DNA of 64,000 nucleotides from Rhodoferax ferrireducens T118 (GCF_000013605.1 NC_007908.1:62001-126000), one strand, 5' to 3'; shown: positions 44,284-57,126, numbered from the stretch's first letter. Notes: generated by a model not told the origin, from the sequence alone. A program made the numbers and translations.

Positions 44284-45204
44284 ATGAGACCCCTGTTTCT
44301 GCTGCAACGCTGGCCGGCACAACTGCGCCGCCTCGGCCGCTGGCTGGCCGTAGCAAGCGTGGGCCTGCTGCTTTTGCTGTCACAGGCGCAGGCGCAATTG
44401 GCGGTGCCGACGCTGGTTGCCCATGTCATGGACGCCACCGGCACGCTGAACGCCGTGCAAGTGCAGCAGCTGGAGGCCAAACTCACCGCCTTTGAGCAGA
44501 GCCGGGGCACGCAAATGGTGCTGCTGCTGGTGCCAACGACGCAGCCCGAGGACATCGCCAGTTACAGCAACCGGGTCGCCAACAGCTGGAAAATAGGCCG
44601 CAAGGAGATCGGCGACGGACTCTTGCTGGTGGTGGCCAAAGACGACCGGCGGGTCCGCATTGAAGTTGCCAAGACGCTGGAGGGCGCCATTCCCGACCTG
44701 GCGGCCAAGCGCGTCATTGACCAGGCCATCACCCCGCGTTTCAAGCAGGGGGACTTCGCCGGTGGACTCGACGCGGCGGTGGATCAACTGATGGCGCTCA
44801 TCAAGGGTGAGGCCCTGCCCGTGCCCGTGGCGGCTGTCCGCGGCGTGAAAAACGGTTTTCAATGGACGGACCTTGCCATCTTCATGTTCTTTGCCGTCCC
44901 GGTGGTGGGCGCCGTGGCGCGCAGCATTTTCGGTACCAAGCTGGGGTCTCTGGCAACCGGTGGGCTCGTCGGGGGCATTGCCCTGCTCGTCACCGCCAGC
45001 CTGGCAATCGCAGCACTGGCGGCGCTGGTCGGGTTTGTGTTCGCTCTTTTCTCGGGTTTGATGCCCGGCGGCGGACGCGGCGTTGGTCGCCATGGGGGCT
45101 GGGGTGCTGGCGGTGGCGGGTTTGGGGGTGGTTTTGGCGGCGGAGGCTTTGGCTCCGGCGGCGGTGGTGACTTTGGTGGCGGTGGTGCCTCGGGACGCTG
45201 GTGA
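44284..45204 (+). CDS. TPM-domain protein with Gly-rich C-terminus (YgcG-like)
   Basis: The 306-residue protein has a signal peptide (ending AQAQ), a periplasmic TPM domain (VAHVMDATGTLNAVQVQQLEAKLTAFE, then VRIEVAKTLEGAIPDLAAKRVID), membrane segments near residues 205-260, and a Gly/Ser-rich tail with repeated GGGFGG units. TPM domains occur in TLP18.3/Psb32-type proteins, some of which are phosphatases; the bacterial role is unclear. It follows lemA by 19 bp, and its stop overlaps the next start. Confidence 0.9.
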   Translation: MRPLFLLQRWPAQLRRLGRWLAVASVGLLLLLSQAQAQLAVPTLVAHVMDATGTLNAVQVQQLEAKLTAFEQSRGTQMVLLLVPTTQPEDIASYSNRVANSWKIGRKEIGDGLLLVVAKDDRRVRIEVAKTLEGAIPDLAAKRVIDQAITPRFKQGDFAGGLDAAVDQLMALIKGEALPVPVAAVRGVKNGFQWTDLAIFMFFAVPVVGAVARSIFGTKLGSLATGGLVGGIALLVTASLAIAALAALVGFVFALFSGLMPGGGRGVGRHGGWGAGGGGFGGGFGGGGFGSGGGGDFGGGGASGRW

Positions 45205-45725
45205 TGTTGAACCGAATCAAGCGCATTTTCAGACATCGCTGGGTCGATGAGTCGGCCACGCAGCACGCCAGTGCGCCCGACATGCTGCAGCGGCTGCAGC
45301 AGCGGGTGGCTGCGAGCGAGCAACGCCATTCAGGCGAAGTCAGGATTTATATCGAAGCGGGGCTGCCACTGAGCTACCTGTGGACCAATGCACCAACGCG
45401 GCAAATCGCCCGCCAGCGCGCCCTGGACCTTTTTAGCCAACTCGGCGTCTGGGATACCGCCGCCAACAATGGCGTGCTGATCTACCTGTTGCTGGCCGAG
45501 CACGCGATTGAGGTTGTGGCGGATCGCGGAGTCAACGGGCGTGTTCATCCATCGGTTTGGCCCGCCTTGGTGACGCGCATGAGCGCCGCTTTCAAACAAG
45601 CGCAGTTTGAAGATGGCCTGACGAACGCCTTGGCCGAAGTGTCCGCGCTGCTGGTGCAGCACTTTCCGTTAGGCGCCAACGAGGTCAATCCGAACGAACT
45701 GCCGGATGCGCCGATATTGAATTGA
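45204..45725 (+). CDS. Second TPM-domain protein
   Basis: The 173-residue protein has a TPM domain without a signal peptide or membrane helix (HSGEVRIYIEAGLPLSYL..., then ANNGVLIYLLLAEHAIEVVADRGVNGRVHPSVW). Its ATG overlaps the stop of the preceding TPM gene (TGATG), so translation is probably coupled. A GTG at 45201 is also in frame. Together with LemA and the membrane TPM protein it forms a conserved three-gene set of unknown function. Confidence 0.88.
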   Translation: MLNRIKRIFRHRWVDESATQHASAPDMLQRLQQRVAASEQRHSGEVRIYIEAGLPLSYLWTNAPTRQIARQRALDLFSQLGVWDTAANNGVLIYLLLAEHAIEVVADRGVNGRVHPSVWPALVTRMSAAFKQAQFEDGLTNALAEVSALLVQHFPLGANEVNPNELPDAPILN

Positions 45726-45740
45726 TTCGGCCCCAAAAGC

Positions 45741-45770
45741 AGAAAAGCCCGGGTCTTTTCAGATCCGGGC
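45741..45770 (-). terminator. Intrinsic terminator of the atp operon
   Basis: A 10-bp stem with one wobble pair (GCCCGGGTCT and AGATCCGGGC) and a TTTC loop is followed on the minus strand by TTTTCT. It lies 50 bp after the atpC stop; the plus strand lacks a T-run. It separates the operon from the convergent TPM genes. Confidence 0.85.
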
Positions 45771-45820
45771 CTCTCACGTCGCCTGAATGAGCCAAGCGCC
45801 TGGTGGTTGTCGAATTCCAG

Positions 45821-46237
45821 CTATTTTTTCTGACGGTACTTGCGTAACGCCGCAATCTGCGCTGCCATCACCGCCAGTTCGGAGGTTGCCCGTGCCAGAT
45901 CAATATCGGTCTTGGCATTTTTCATGGCTTCTTCAGCGGCCAGTTTGGCAGCGTTGGCCTTTTCCTCGTCCAGATCCTTGCCGCGAATGGCGGTGTCTGA
46001 CAAGACCGTCACACAGTTGGGCTGCACTTCGAGCAGACCGCCGGCAACAAAGACAAACTCTTCGCTCCCATCGGCTTTTTCAATGCGCACCGAGCCCGCC
46101 TTGATGCGCGATATCAACGGGGTGTGGCGCGGGTAGATGCCGAGCTCGCCGACTTCCCCCGGCAAGGCGACAAAGCGCGCCTCACCGGAGAAGATGGACT
46201 CTTCGGCACTGACCACATCAACGTGGATGGTGTTCAT
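45821..46237 (-). CDS. atpC: ATP synthase epsilon subunit
   Basis: The 138-residue F1 subunit regulates rotation and ATP hydrolysis. It has the N-terminal beta-sandwich ([39 protein letters not shown]) and a C-terminal helical hairpin ([19 protein letters not shown]...). ATG 46237, one base after the atpD stop, was chosen; an earlier open frame overlaps atpD. It is the last gene of the operon and is followed by the terminator. Confidence 0.97.
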
Positions 46238-46238
46238 A

Positions 46239-47678
<1,440 letters not shown>

Positions 47679-47714
47679 TCAGTTTGAATCTTGCTATCGG
47701 ACTGCGTTGCGGGC

Positions 47715-48611
47715 CTAGGCCCCGATCGCGGCAGCCCCGGAGACGATCTCGGACAATTCCTTGGTGATCGCGGCTTGCCGGGTCTTGTTGTAGACCAGTT
47801 TCAACTCGCCAATCACGTTGCCCGCGTTATCGGTCGCTGCCTTCATGGCGACCATGCGGGCAGCATGTTCCGAGGCCATGTTCTCGGCGACGGACTGGTA
47901 AACCAGCGCTTCGACATAACGCACCAGCAGGTCATCAATGACCGACTGTGCATCAGGTTCGTAGATATAGTCCCAGCCATGCTTGGCACCAGAGGCGGTC
48001 TCACTGGCCTCGGTTTCAGCCTGCATCCGGGCTGCCGACAAGGGCAACAATTGCTCCAGCACCACTTCCTGTTTCATGGTGTTGATGAACTTGGTGTAGG
48101 ACAGATAGACCGCGCTGATCTCACCCCGGGCGTAGGCATCGAGCAGCACCTTGACCGGGCCGATCAGGCGCTCCAGATGCGGCTTGTCGCCCAACTGGGT
48201 CACATGTGACACCACCTTGGCGCCAATGCGGTTGAGGAAACCAAAGCCCTTGTTGCCGATGGCGACCGTCTGCGCCGACATGCCCGCTGACTGCAGATCA
48301 CGCAGCTTGTTGGTCACGCTGCGCAGCACGTTGGTATTCAGGCCGCCGCACAAACCCTTGTCGGTCGTGACCACAATCATGCCAACGACGGGGGCTTCGT
48401 TGGTCTTCATGAAGGCATGAATGTACTCGGGGTTGGCCTGGCCCAAATTGGCAGCGATGTTGCGCACCTTGTCCGCATACGGCCGGGCCGCGCGCATGCG
48501 CTCCTGAGCCTTACGCATCTTGGACACGGAGATCATTTCCATGGCCTTGGTGATCTTCTTCGTGCTCTCGAAGTTCTTGATCTTGCCGCGTATTTCCTTG
48601 CCTGTTGCCAT
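47715..48611 (-). CDS. atpG: ATP synthase gamma subunit
   Basis: The 298-residue central-stalk subunit has the long N-terminal coiled-coil helix ([32 protein letters not shown]) and a matching C-terminal helix ([35 protein letters not shown]). The central [16 protein letters not shown] is conserved. It rotates inside the alpha-beta ring to couple proton flow to ATP synthesis. The ATG follows AAGGAGTC, 29 bp after the atpA stop. Confidence 0.98.
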   Translation of the reverse strand: MATGKEIRGKIKNFESTKKITKAMEMISVSKMRKAQERMRAARPYADKVRNIAANLGQANPEYIHAFMKTNEAPVVGMIVVTTDKGLCGGLNTNVLRSVTNKLRDLQSAGMSAQTVAIGNKGFGFLNRIGAKVVSHVTQLGDKPHLERLIGPVKVLLDAYARGEISAVYLSYTKFINTMKQEVVLEQLLPLSAARMQAETEASETASGAKHGWDYIYEPDAQSVIDDLLVRYVEALVYQSVAENMASEHAARMVAMKAATDNAGNVIGELKLVYNKTRQAAITKELSEIVSGAAAIGA

Positions 48612-48640
48612 AAAGACTCCTTCGCTTGTTACAGGGGGTC

Positions 48641-50194
48641 TTAAGCGAAGGACTTCTTGAAGGCTGCTGTCGCGGCGTTCAGTTCGGCTTCGGCGTCTTT
48701 GTCCATGGCCTTGTCGGCTTCCAGCTTGGCCAGCAGCGCAGCGTGTTTGTCTTTCAGGTAGCCATGCAGGCCGTGCTCAAACGACAGCAGCTTGTTGACT
48801 GCGATATCGTCCAGGTAGCCCTTGTTCACGGCAAACAGCGTGGCGCCCATCAAGGAAATCGGCAGCGGACTGTATTGGGCTTGCTTGAGCAATTCAGTCA
48901 CGCGGGCACCGCGCTCCAGCTGCTTGCGGGTGGCTTCGTCCAGATCAGAGGCGAACTGCGCGAACGCCGCCAACTCACGGTACTGGGCCAAGTCGGTACG
49001 GATGCCGCCCGACAGGTTCTTGATCAGCTTGGTCTGGGCGGCACCACCGACGCGCGACACCGAGATACCGGCGTTGATGGCGGGGCGGATACCGGCGTTG
49101 AACAGTGAGGTTTCCAAAAAGATCTGGCCGTCGGTGATCGAGATCACGTTGGTCGGCACGAAAGCCGACACGTCGCCGGCTTGCGTTTCAATGATCGGCA
49201 AGGCGGTCAGAGAACCGGTCTTGCCCTTGACGGCGCCTTTGGTGAAGTCTTCAACGTATTTCTCGTTCACGCGAGCGGCACGTTCCAGCAGACGGCTGTG
49301 CAGGTAGAACACGTCGCCGGGGTAGGCTTCACGGCCTGGCGGGCGACGCAACAGCAAGGAGACCTGACGGTAAGCCACGGCTTGTTTGGACAGATCGTCA
49401 TACACAATCAGCGCGTCTTCGCCGCGATCGCGGAAATACTCACCCATGGTGCAGCCAGAGTAGGCGGCTACATACTGCATGGCGGCCGACTCGGACGCGG
49501 TGGCTGCCACCACAATGGTGTATTCCATGGCACCCGCTTGCTCCAGCGAGCGCACCACGTTCTTGACGCTGGAGGCCTTCTGGCCAATCGCGACATAAAC
49601 GCAGGTCATGTTCTGACCCTTTTGGTTGATGATGGCGTCAATCGCGACCGCGGTCTTGCCGGTCTGACGGTCACCAATGATCAGTTCGCGCTGGCCACGG
49701 CCGACCGGCACCATGGAGTCAATGGACTTCAAGCCGGTTTGCATCGGCTGGCTCACGGATTGACGGGCGATCACGCCCGGCGCCACTTTTTCAATCACGT
49801 CGGTCATCTTGGCGTCGATCGGGCCTTTGCCATCAATCGGTTGCCCCAGGGCGTTGACGACGCGGCCTTTGAGCTCGGGGCCCACCGGCACTTCCAGGAT
49901 ACGGCCCGTGCACTTGACGGTATTACCTTCCGAGATGTGCTCGTAAGCGCCCAAAATCACGGCGCCGACCGAATCACGCTCCAGGTTCAGCGCCAGACCG
50001 TAGCTGGGCTGACCCTCGGCGTCGGCCGGGAATTCGAGCATTTCGCCCTGCATCACGTCCGACAGTCCATGAATGCGGACAATGCCGTCGGTCACCGACA
50101 CGACGGTGCCCTGATTGCGAATGTTCGCACCGGCTGTCAGGCCTTCAATACGGCTCTTGATCAGTTCAGAAATTTCTGCGGGATTGAGTTGCAT
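48641..50194 (-). CDS. atpA: ATP synthase alpha subunit
   Basis: The 517-residue non-catalytic nucleotide-binding F1 subunit has Walker [14 protein letters not shown] and the conserved [31 protein letters not shown] block. Length and N-terminal beta barrel ([30 protein letters not shown]) are normal for the family. It sits between atpH (50 bp upstream) and atpG. Confidence 0.98.
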   Translation of the reverse strand: MQLNPAEISELIKSRIEGLTAGANIRNQGTVVSVTDGIVRIHGLSDVMQGEMLEFPADAEGQPSYGLALNLERDSVGAVILGAYEHISEGNTVKCTGRILEVPVGPELKGRVVNALGQPIDGKGPIDAKMTDVIEKVAPGVIARQSVSQPMQTGLKSIDSMVPVGRGQRELIIGDRQTGKTAVAIDAIINQKGQNMTCVYVAIGQKASSVKNVVRSLEQAGAMEYTIVVAATASESAAMQYVAAYSGCTMGEYFRDRGEDALIVYDDLSKQAVAYRQVSLLLRRPPGREAYPGDVFYLHSRLLERAARVNEKYVEDFTKGAVKGKTGSLTALPIIETQAGDVSAFVPTNVISITDGQIFLETSLFNAGIRPAINAGISVSRVGGAAQTKLIKNLSGGIRTDLAQYRELAAFAQFASDLDEATRKQLERGARVTELLKQAQYSPLPISLMGATLFAVNKGYLDDIAVNKLLSFEHGLHGYLKDKHAALLAKLEADKAMDKDAEAELNAATAAFKKSFA

Positions 50195-50244
50195 GACTCT
50201 TTCCTTCTTTCGTTAATTAGGCCCGACAACGAGAGGCGTGTGCC

Positions 50245-50775
50245 TCAAGCGGTCAATGCCATTTTCATTTGTTCCAGACGGGCCTTGACAGAAGAGTCAA
50301 GAACCTCATCCCCCACCACCACGCGAATGCCGCCGATCAATTCAGGCTGCAATTGAACCGACACATTGAGCTTGCGCGCGAAGCGCTGTTCCAGCGTTGC
50401 TGCCAGTTCGGCCAGGGCCGTGCTGTCAATGGCAAACGCGCTGTACACCACAGCGTCCGATGAACCACTTTGGGCGTTCTTCATGACACGAAACTGTGCC
50501 GCAATTTCGGGCAAAGCACTCAAGCGTCCGTTTTCAATCACGGTGCGCAGAAAGTTTTGCGCCATCGCTGGCAAAGCCCCTTGGGCGATGCCGGCAATCA
50601 ATTCATACACCTGGGCCGCTGTGACGTTCGGGTTGTCGGCAAACTGGAGCAATTGCGGATTTTTGGCAATTGTTTCCAGTTCTTCTACCCAAACCGCCGC
50701 ACCATTGAGGTCGGATAACGAAGCCTTGAACAAGGCTTCGGCGTAGGGGCGGGCAATAGTGGCGAGTTCAGCCAT
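50245..50775 (-). CDS. atpH: ATP synthase delta subunit
   Basis: The 176-residue peripheral-stalk subunit (OSCP type) begins with [14 protein letters not shown], the conserved first helix that binds the alpha N-termini. The C-terminal part has [31 protein letters not shown]. It joins F1 to the b-subunit dimer. It starts 10 bp after the atpF stop. Confidence 0.97.
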
Positions 50776-50785
50776 GGTTGCCCTC

Positions 50786-51256
50786 TTACAGTTCCAACTT
50801 CAAACGGCCAAGCAAATCAGCATGGACACTGGCATTGACTTCCTTGCGCAGAATCTGCTCGGCGCCCTTGACCGCCAGCGCCGCCACCTGCTCACGCAAA
50901 ACTTCGCGCGCCTTGTTGCTTTGCTGCTCGGCTTCAACCTTGGCAGCCGCAATGATCTTGTTGGCTTCTTCGGTTGCTTTTGATTTGGCTTCTTCGACGA
51001 TGCTCTGACCGCGACGGTCCGCATCGGCTAGGCGCGCGGTGGTCTCGGTGCGTGACAATGCCAACTCGGCTTCCACACGCTTGTTGGCCGAAGAAAGCTC
51101 GGACTTGGCTTTGTCGGCGGCCGCGAGGCCATCGGCTATTTTCTGTGCCCGCTCGTCCAATGCTTTTGTGATCGGCGGCCACACGAATTTCATCGTGAAC
51201 CACACCAGGATCGCAAAAACGATGGCCTGCAGGAACAGGGTTGAATTGATATTCAC
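50786..51256 (-). CDS. atpF: ATP synthase b subunit
   Basis: The 156-residue protein has an N-terminal membrane helix ([24 protein letters not shown]) and a long charged coiled coil rich in Ala, Glu, Lys and Arg. This is the standard single-type b subunit that dimerises as the stator; no b' paralogue is present. It follows atpE at 37 bp. Confidence 0.97.
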
Positions 51257-51293
51257 TGCTTATTCCCTTTCAAGCGTGAAAGTTGAAGCAAGA

Positions 51294-52486
<1,193 letters not shown>

Positions 52487-52500
52487 ATTTCACCAGTATG

Positions 52501-52980
52501 TCAATTCTTATTAAGTGACTGTCGAGACACCGGGCGCAGCCACACGGCCACCCAGTACACCTTCATCGTCACCACAAAACCAGCCAGCAGCGCCAGCCAG
52601 TTCAACCCCAAAATCAGCCTTGGCGCAACGATCAACATCGCCACTGTCAAGGCAATCTTGACCATTTCCCACACAAAAAAACCAGTCAGCGCCGAGCCCG
52701 CATTGGCGGCTCTCCGCTGCCGCGACAGACCCCGTGCAAACAGTGCAGCAGGGAGTATCACCGCCATCGCACCGTAAGCCGCAGATGCACCAGCCACCAG
52801 GTTCTGCGTCAGACCCCAGGTCCCCAACGCCACCAGCAAACCCACTGCCGCCTGCCAGACTACAACCCGCCAGGGTGACAGTGATGGGTGGCGTTCACGC
52901 AAGGCCTGCGCCTCTTCGGCATTCAACTGCTTGAACCCCGGTTCGTCCGAGGCATCTGTGTCAAATTCGAAGAGCGGCAT
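52501..52980 (-). CDS. atpI: ATP synthase assembly protein I
   Basis: The 159-residue hydrophobic protein has four predicted membrane helices after a polar N-terminus (QLNAEEAQALRERHPSLSPWRVV). AtpI assists c-ring assembly and is encoded first in the operon, as here. The family is poorly conserved, so assignment rests mainly on position, topology and size. The operon promoter should lie in the stretch upstream (52981-53100). Confidence 0.9.
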   Translation of the reverse strand: MPLFEFDTDASDEPGFKQLNAEEAQALRERHPSLSPWRVVVWQAAVGLLVALGTWGLTQNLVAGASAAYGAMAVILPAALFARGLSRQRRAANAGSALTGFFVWEMVKIALTVAMLIVAPRLILGLNWLALLAGFVVTMKVYWVAVWLRPVSRQSLNKN

Positions 52981-53451
52981 GATTATTGAGCTCTCAAATT
53001 ACACGCAGGTTACACGCGACGTTCGCCACAAAGCTTTAGATTATAAGTAGAAACCAGAGGATTTTCGGCGCCTGCGCGCCTGCCTTGCTTGCGGAGGACA
53101 GAATTTCGTCAATATTCAGTCTGACAACGAGACCCGCCGATTCGAACAGGTGGCAATGGCAAAAGCGGCTCCAACCGTGATCGGGCAAGTTCTCCGGCGG
53201 TTTTCTTGTCACGCATTGACCCGACCGGCGCGCGGGCTACGTGATTCACGGCATCATCACGGGCTGGCGCAGAGGACCAGCGCAAAAGCCAGGTCTTCGC
53301 GTGTGGCCCGGCCTGTCGCCAATACCCTCGTTCAATGGGGCCATGCTGATGTTGAGAGTCATGAAAAAGAGCAATACCGTTCGGCCTGAACTGGCCGTCG
53401 CCCGGGCCTGTCCATGGCAACCTACGCTGGGCCGGCGCCAAGGAGGATGGT
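52981..53451. other. Intergenic stretch between atpI and the FemAB-like gene
   Basis: No credible gene is seen; open frames on both strands lack ribosome sites and recognisable protein character. It should hold the divergent atp-operon promoter (near 52985-53100) and the promoter of the FemAB-like gene. The plus-strand end carries AAGGAGG directly before the next gene. Confidence 0.55.
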
Positions 53452-54717
53452 GTGCCTGACCAGGACTTTGTCATCCGCGTGCTGGACTCGCCGCTGAAGG
53501 TTGACGCCGTCGCCTGGAACACACTGCTCGCCGCGCAGGATCTGGCTGACGAACCCAGCCCCTTCATGCGCCACGAGTACCTCGCGGCCATGCTGGAGAG
53601 TGGCAGCGCCACGCCGGCAACCGGCTGGACCGCGCGTTTTGTCACGCTGTGGCAACACGGCCAGTTGGTTGGCGCGTGCGCGCTGTACCTGAAAGACCAA
53701 TCCTACGGCGAATATGTGTTCGACCACGCCTGGGCCAACGCCTACCAGCAGCTCGGCCTGGCCTACTATCCAAAGGCCGTCGTCGCCTCGCCTTTCACGC
53801 CGGTGCCCGGCGCGCGCCTGCTGGCGCGGGACGCCGACACCCGCACGCTGCTGGTCAAAGCCCTGCTGGCCTGGTGTGGTGAGCAAGGACTGTCTTCACT
53901 GCACCTGCTGTTTGCCAGCGACGCCGATGTCCGCGCCTGCGAAGCGGCCGGCTTGATGCTGCGGCACAACGTGCAGTTTCATTGGACGAACAGGGCTCCC
54001 ACCGTGGCGCCAGCGCCAGCCATGAGCGTGGCTGGCACTGGCGGTTACCTTGACTTCGACGATTTCCTGCGGTCGCTGAGCCGGGAAAAACGCAAGAAGA
54101 TAGGCCAGGAGCGCCGCAAGGTGCGTGATGCCGGCGTCAGCTTTCGTTGGTCGCAGGGCACAGCGATCGCCAGCGTCGACTGGGATTTTTTCTACCGTTG
54201 TTACGAACATACCTATGACGAACACGGCAACGCGCCCTACCTCAGTCGCGACTTCTTCCAGCGCATGGCTGACACCATGGCAGAGCACTGGCTGCTTTTT
54301 GTGGCCGAGCGCAATGGCCGTCCTATTGCTTCTAGTTTGATAGCACTAAGTGGCGTAATTAAAGGGGTTAACGGCGACTTTGGTAAAAAAACGCGGGCGA
54401 AAATTGCCTATGGCCGTTACTGGGGGGCGCTGGAGCAGGTCGATTGCCTGCACTTTGAGGCCTGCTACTACCAGCCGCTGGCTTGGTGCATAGAACACGG
54501 CTACCAGCGTTTCGAAGGCGGCGCGCAGGGTGAGCACAAAATGGCGCGGGCCCTGATGCCGGTGAAAACCAACAGCGCCCACTGGCTGGCGCATCCGGCC
54601 TTTGCGGCCGCAGTCGGGCGTTTCCTGGCGCGTGAAGACGAAGGCATCCACGGCTACTTGGAGGAACTGGCGCGGCGCAATCCGTTCAGGCGCGATGGAT
54701 CTGCCGAAAACCTTTGA
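53452..54717 (+). CDS. FemAB-like GNAT acyltransferase family protein
   Basis: The 421-residue protein belongs to the FemAB-like/DUF482 proteins (tandem GNAT folds). Landmarks are FDHAWANAYQQLGLAYYPKAVVASPFTPVPGARLL, LRSLSREKRKKIGQERRKV, and the C-terminal ARALMPVKTNSAHWLAHPAF. Some relatives are called peptidoglycan biosynthesis proteins; the acyl donor and acceptor are unknown. The start is GTG: AAGGAGG lies 5 bp before it and decides the call. Residues of about 293-310 (IALSGVIKGVNGDFGKK) interrupt an otherwise conserved IASSLIA...AYGRYW segment and derive from repeat copy H. Confidence 0.87.
   Translation: MPDQDFVIRVLDSPLKVDAVAWNTLLAAQDLADEPSPFMRHEYLAAMLESGSATPATGWTARFVTLWQHGQLVGACALYLKDQSYGEYVFDHAWANAYQQLGLAYYPKAVVASPFTPVPGARLLARDADTRTLLVKALLAWCGEQGLSSLHLLFASDADVRACEAAGLMLRHNVQFHWTNRAPTVAPAPAMSVAGTGGYLDFDDFLRSLSREKRKKIGQERRKVRDAGVSFRWSQGTAIASVDWDFFYRCYEHTYDEHGNAPYLSRDFFQRMADTMAEHWLLFVAERNGRPIASSLIALSGVIKGVNGDFGKKTRAKIAYGRYWGALEQVDCLHFEACYYQPLAWCIEHGYQRFEGGAQGEHKMARALMPVKTNSAHWLAHPAFAAAVGRFLAREDEGIHGYLEELARRNPFRRDGSAENL
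54327..54382 (+). repeat. Degenerate dispersed repeat, copy H (inside the FemAB-like gene)
   Basis: ATTGCTTCTAGTTTGATAGCAC matches the left end of copy A, and GGGGTTAACGGCGACTTT matches its right part loosely. It coincides with extra residues in the encoded protein and stays in frame. Confidence 0.5.
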
Positions 54718-54777
54718 GCAAATGCGACGGTAGTCCTGGTTAACTACGCCCGGAAATGAAGGGTGGCATCGCAAGCC

Positions 54778-55440
54778 TCAGTCGCCCGGCTGATTCGCCG
54801 CGATCTGGCGCAGCGCCTGCTCGAACACCGCTACCGGCTGACCACCGGAGATCAGATGCCGATCGTTGATGATGACCGTCGGCACCGAGTGGATGCCCTG
54901 GCTGGTGTAGAACGCTTCGCGCTCGCGCACCTCGGGGGCGAATTCGTCGCTGGCCAGAATGGCGCGTGCGCGCGCCACGTCCAGACCCGCCTGCGCCACC
55001 GCAGCCAGCAAAACCTCGTGCGACTCCATATTTTGGCCCTGGCTATGGCAGGCCACCAGCAGCGCTTTCTTCAGCGCGGGTTGCCGGCTCGGTGTTTCGA
55101 GTCCGGCCCAGTGCAGCAAGCGGTGCGCGTCAAAGGTGTTGTAGATGCGGCCGCGCCCGGCGGGGTTGAAACTGAAACCGACCTCGGCCCCGCGCTGGCG
55201 AATGGTGTCGCGAATCTGCGTCTGCTGCTCGGGCGTGGAGCCGTACTTCTGCGCCAGATGCTCGCCGATGTCTTGACCACCGGCGGGCATTTGGGGGTTG
55301 AGTTCGAACGGCTGGAAATGCAGTTCAGCGGCAACCTCGTTCTGCAGCCGGTCCAGCGCCTGCTCCAGTGCCGACAAACCGATGGCGCACCACGGGCAGG
55401 AAATGTCGGAGACGAAATCGATTTTCAGGGGACGGGACAT
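54778..55440 (-). CDS. DsbA-family (FrnE-like) oxidoreductase
   Basis: The 220-residue thioredoxin-fold protein has CPWC near its N-terminus (KIDFVSDISCPWCAIG), the inserted helical domain of DsbA-like proteins, and a cis-proline loop (IHSVPTVIINDRH). No signal peptide is present, so it acts in the cytoplasm, like FrnE and other relatives tied to oxidative stress. ATG 55440 was chosen; an earlier open frame adds an unrelated 12 residues. Confidence 0.9.
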   Translation of the reverse strand: MSRPLKIDFVSDISCPWCAIGLSALEQALDRLQNEVAAELHFQPFELNPQMPAGGQDIGEHLAQKYGSTPEQQTQIRDTIRQRGAEVGFSFNPAGRGRIYNTFDAHRLLHWAGLETPSRQPALKKALLVACHSQGQNMESHEVLLAAVAQAGLDVARARAILASDEFAPEVREREAFYTSQGIHSVPTVIINDRHLISGGQPVAVFEQALRQIAANQPGD

Positions 55441-55773
55441 GATGCGAGCCTGGTGTGTTGTCGTTGAAAGTCGCATTGTCCTGACAAGCTGAAAACCTTG
55501 CTGTCCGTGTTGGCCCGTCCGCGGAAACTGAAGCAGCGGGCCACAGCCAACCGACGAGAAGCTATATATTCCATAGTTGTCAACACTTGTCTGGCGGGGG
55601 CTGGCAGCCGATTTGGCTCATCAAACAAATCGCTGGTTTCGCTCGGTCGCCTGTTGGGAACATCCAGCCCCAGCCTGCCGCATCAAAATAGAACTTGAAC
55701 TCGATTCCGTTTGATAAATAACATGAAGTGACAGCGAACTGACCAGATAATTTGATCGTCCCTGTGACCATCG
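55441..55773. other. Intergenic stretch between divergent DsbA-like and diguanylate cyclase genes
   Basis: No gene is evident. It holds a dispersed repeat copy (55561-55619) and should contain the two divergent promoters. Confidence 0.6.
55561..55619 (+). repeat. Dispersed CTAG-core repeat, copy I (degenerate, intergenic)
   Basis: CCATAGTTGTCAAC is followed at the right distance by GGCGGGGGCTGGCAGCCGAT and TTGGC. The CTAG core has changed to CTGG, so this is an older or diverged copy. Confidence 0.65.
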
Positions 55774-56970
55774 ATGAAATCCTCGCGCAATCCTAACAAG
55801 TCCCTGTGGCTGGTGTTGCTGGCCCTGATGTTGGCGTTCGTGTTTGAAACGGCGGCGTGGTGGTGGGCCAGCCAGACACCGCGCGCCTCGTCGCTGCAGG
55901 GGCCGATCTGGCTCGGACTGGGCGCAGCACTGTGTGGGCTGGCAGCCGCCGTCTTGCTGTGGCGCCAACTACGGACCGCGACGCGTGCAACTCGACGAGC
56001 CCGCCAATTGCTGGCCTCCAGCCTGGACACGCTGGACGTGGGCCTGGAGATTTGGGACGAGCACGACCGACTGGTGCTCTACAACAAAAAAATCAACCTG
56101 ATCTACAAGGGCTTCCACACGCCAGCAGACATCGGTCAGACCTTTGAAGCCCTGATGCGCGCCAAGCTGAAACGACAGGCGATCCCGGCGGCCATCGGCT
56201 GCGAGCAAGAGTGGCTGGCCCAGCGTCTGGCGTCGCGTGGGACGCACAAGGCGCACACCTTGAAAGAACTCACGCGCAACCAGTGGGTCAATTTCTACGA
56301 AACCCGAACATCCGAGGGCTATCTGGTGGCTGCCTGGGTCGACGTCACGGAACTGGTCCTCAAAGGCAAGGTGCTGGAGGCCAACAACCAGCGCCTGGCC
56401 CAACAAACCGCCATGGACGGCTTGACCGGTCTGGCCAACCGCAGGCGTTTTGACGAAGCCCTGACCGTCGAATGGCAGCGTGCCGCTCGCGGCCGCACGC
56501 CTTTGAGCCTCTTGATGGTGGATATTGATCACTTCAAGAATTACAACGACAACTATGGGCATCTGGCCGGCGACCAGTGCCTGCGGCGGGTGTCCAGCGT
56601 GCTCAGCCGTTGCGTGCGCCGGGCTGGCGAACTGGTCGCGCGCTACGGCGGTGAGGAATTTGTGCTGTTACTGCCCGGCGCCGACATGGCCCATGCTTGC
56701 GAGATCGCCCAAATGTGCCTGGACCTGATGCAGCAGGAGTGTGTGGCGCACGCCGCCTCACCCACCTCGGTGTATGTCACGTTGAGCATAGGCGTGGCGT
56801 GTGCGCTGCCTGACGCCATGCTGGACGACCCCGCTTCCCTGGTCAATGCGGCCGACGCCGCCATGTACCGTGCCAAGTCCAGCGGGCGAGCGCACTACGA
56901 AGTGGCTGACCAGGCCGACTGGGAGATCGACGACAACACACCTCGAACCCAGCCGTCCTCCTTGTCCTGA
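55774..56970 (+). CDS. Membrane-bound diguanylate cyclase (PAS-like and GGDEF domains)
   Basis: The 398-residue protein has two N-terminal membrane helices (LVLLALMLAFVFETAAWWWA and LGAALCGLAAAVLLW), a PAS-like domain (about residues 85-200, DVGLEIWDEHDRLVLYNKKINLIY), and a C-terminal GGDEF domain with the active-site motif RYGGEEF. It should make cyclic di-GMP. The inhibitory-site position reads RAGE where RxxD is usual, so feedback control may be weak. No EAL domain is present. Confidence 0.93.
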   Translation: MKSSRNPNKSLWLVLLALMLAFVFETAAWWWASQTPRASSLQGPIWLGLGAALCGLAAAVLLWRQLRTATRATRRARQLLASSLDTLDVGLEIWDEHDRLVLYNKKINLIYKGFHTPADIGQTFEALMRAKLKRQAIPAAIGCEQEWLAQRLASRGTHKAHTLKELTRNQWVNFYETRTSEGYLVAAWVDVTELVLKGKVLEANNQRLAQQTAMDGLTGLANRRRFDEALTVEWQRAARGRTPLSLLMVDIDHFKNYNDNYGHLAGDQCLRRVSSVLSRCVRRAGELVARYGGEEFVLLLPGADMAHACEIAQMCLDLMQQECVAHAASPTSVYVTLSIGVACALPDAMLDDPASLVNAADAAMYRAKSSGRAHYEVADQADWEIDDNTPRTQPSSLS

Positions 56971-57126
56971 AAGCGACTTGAGCTCTCAAACCCAAAGTGG
57001 TCGCCTCCAGTCCCCGAAGCACCGCTGGCCGCGCCGCCCGTAGACGAGGAGTCGGGGCCAGGACAGTTCGAATGCAACGGGTGCCAGCCCCCCCTGCTCC
57101 ACTCTGGCGGTGACCGATCAGAAGCT

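Noticed and set aside
53109..53645. 178-codon minus-strand frame before the FemAB-like gene
   Set aside because: It overlaps the start of a gene with a perfect ribosome site, and the product has no protein-like character.
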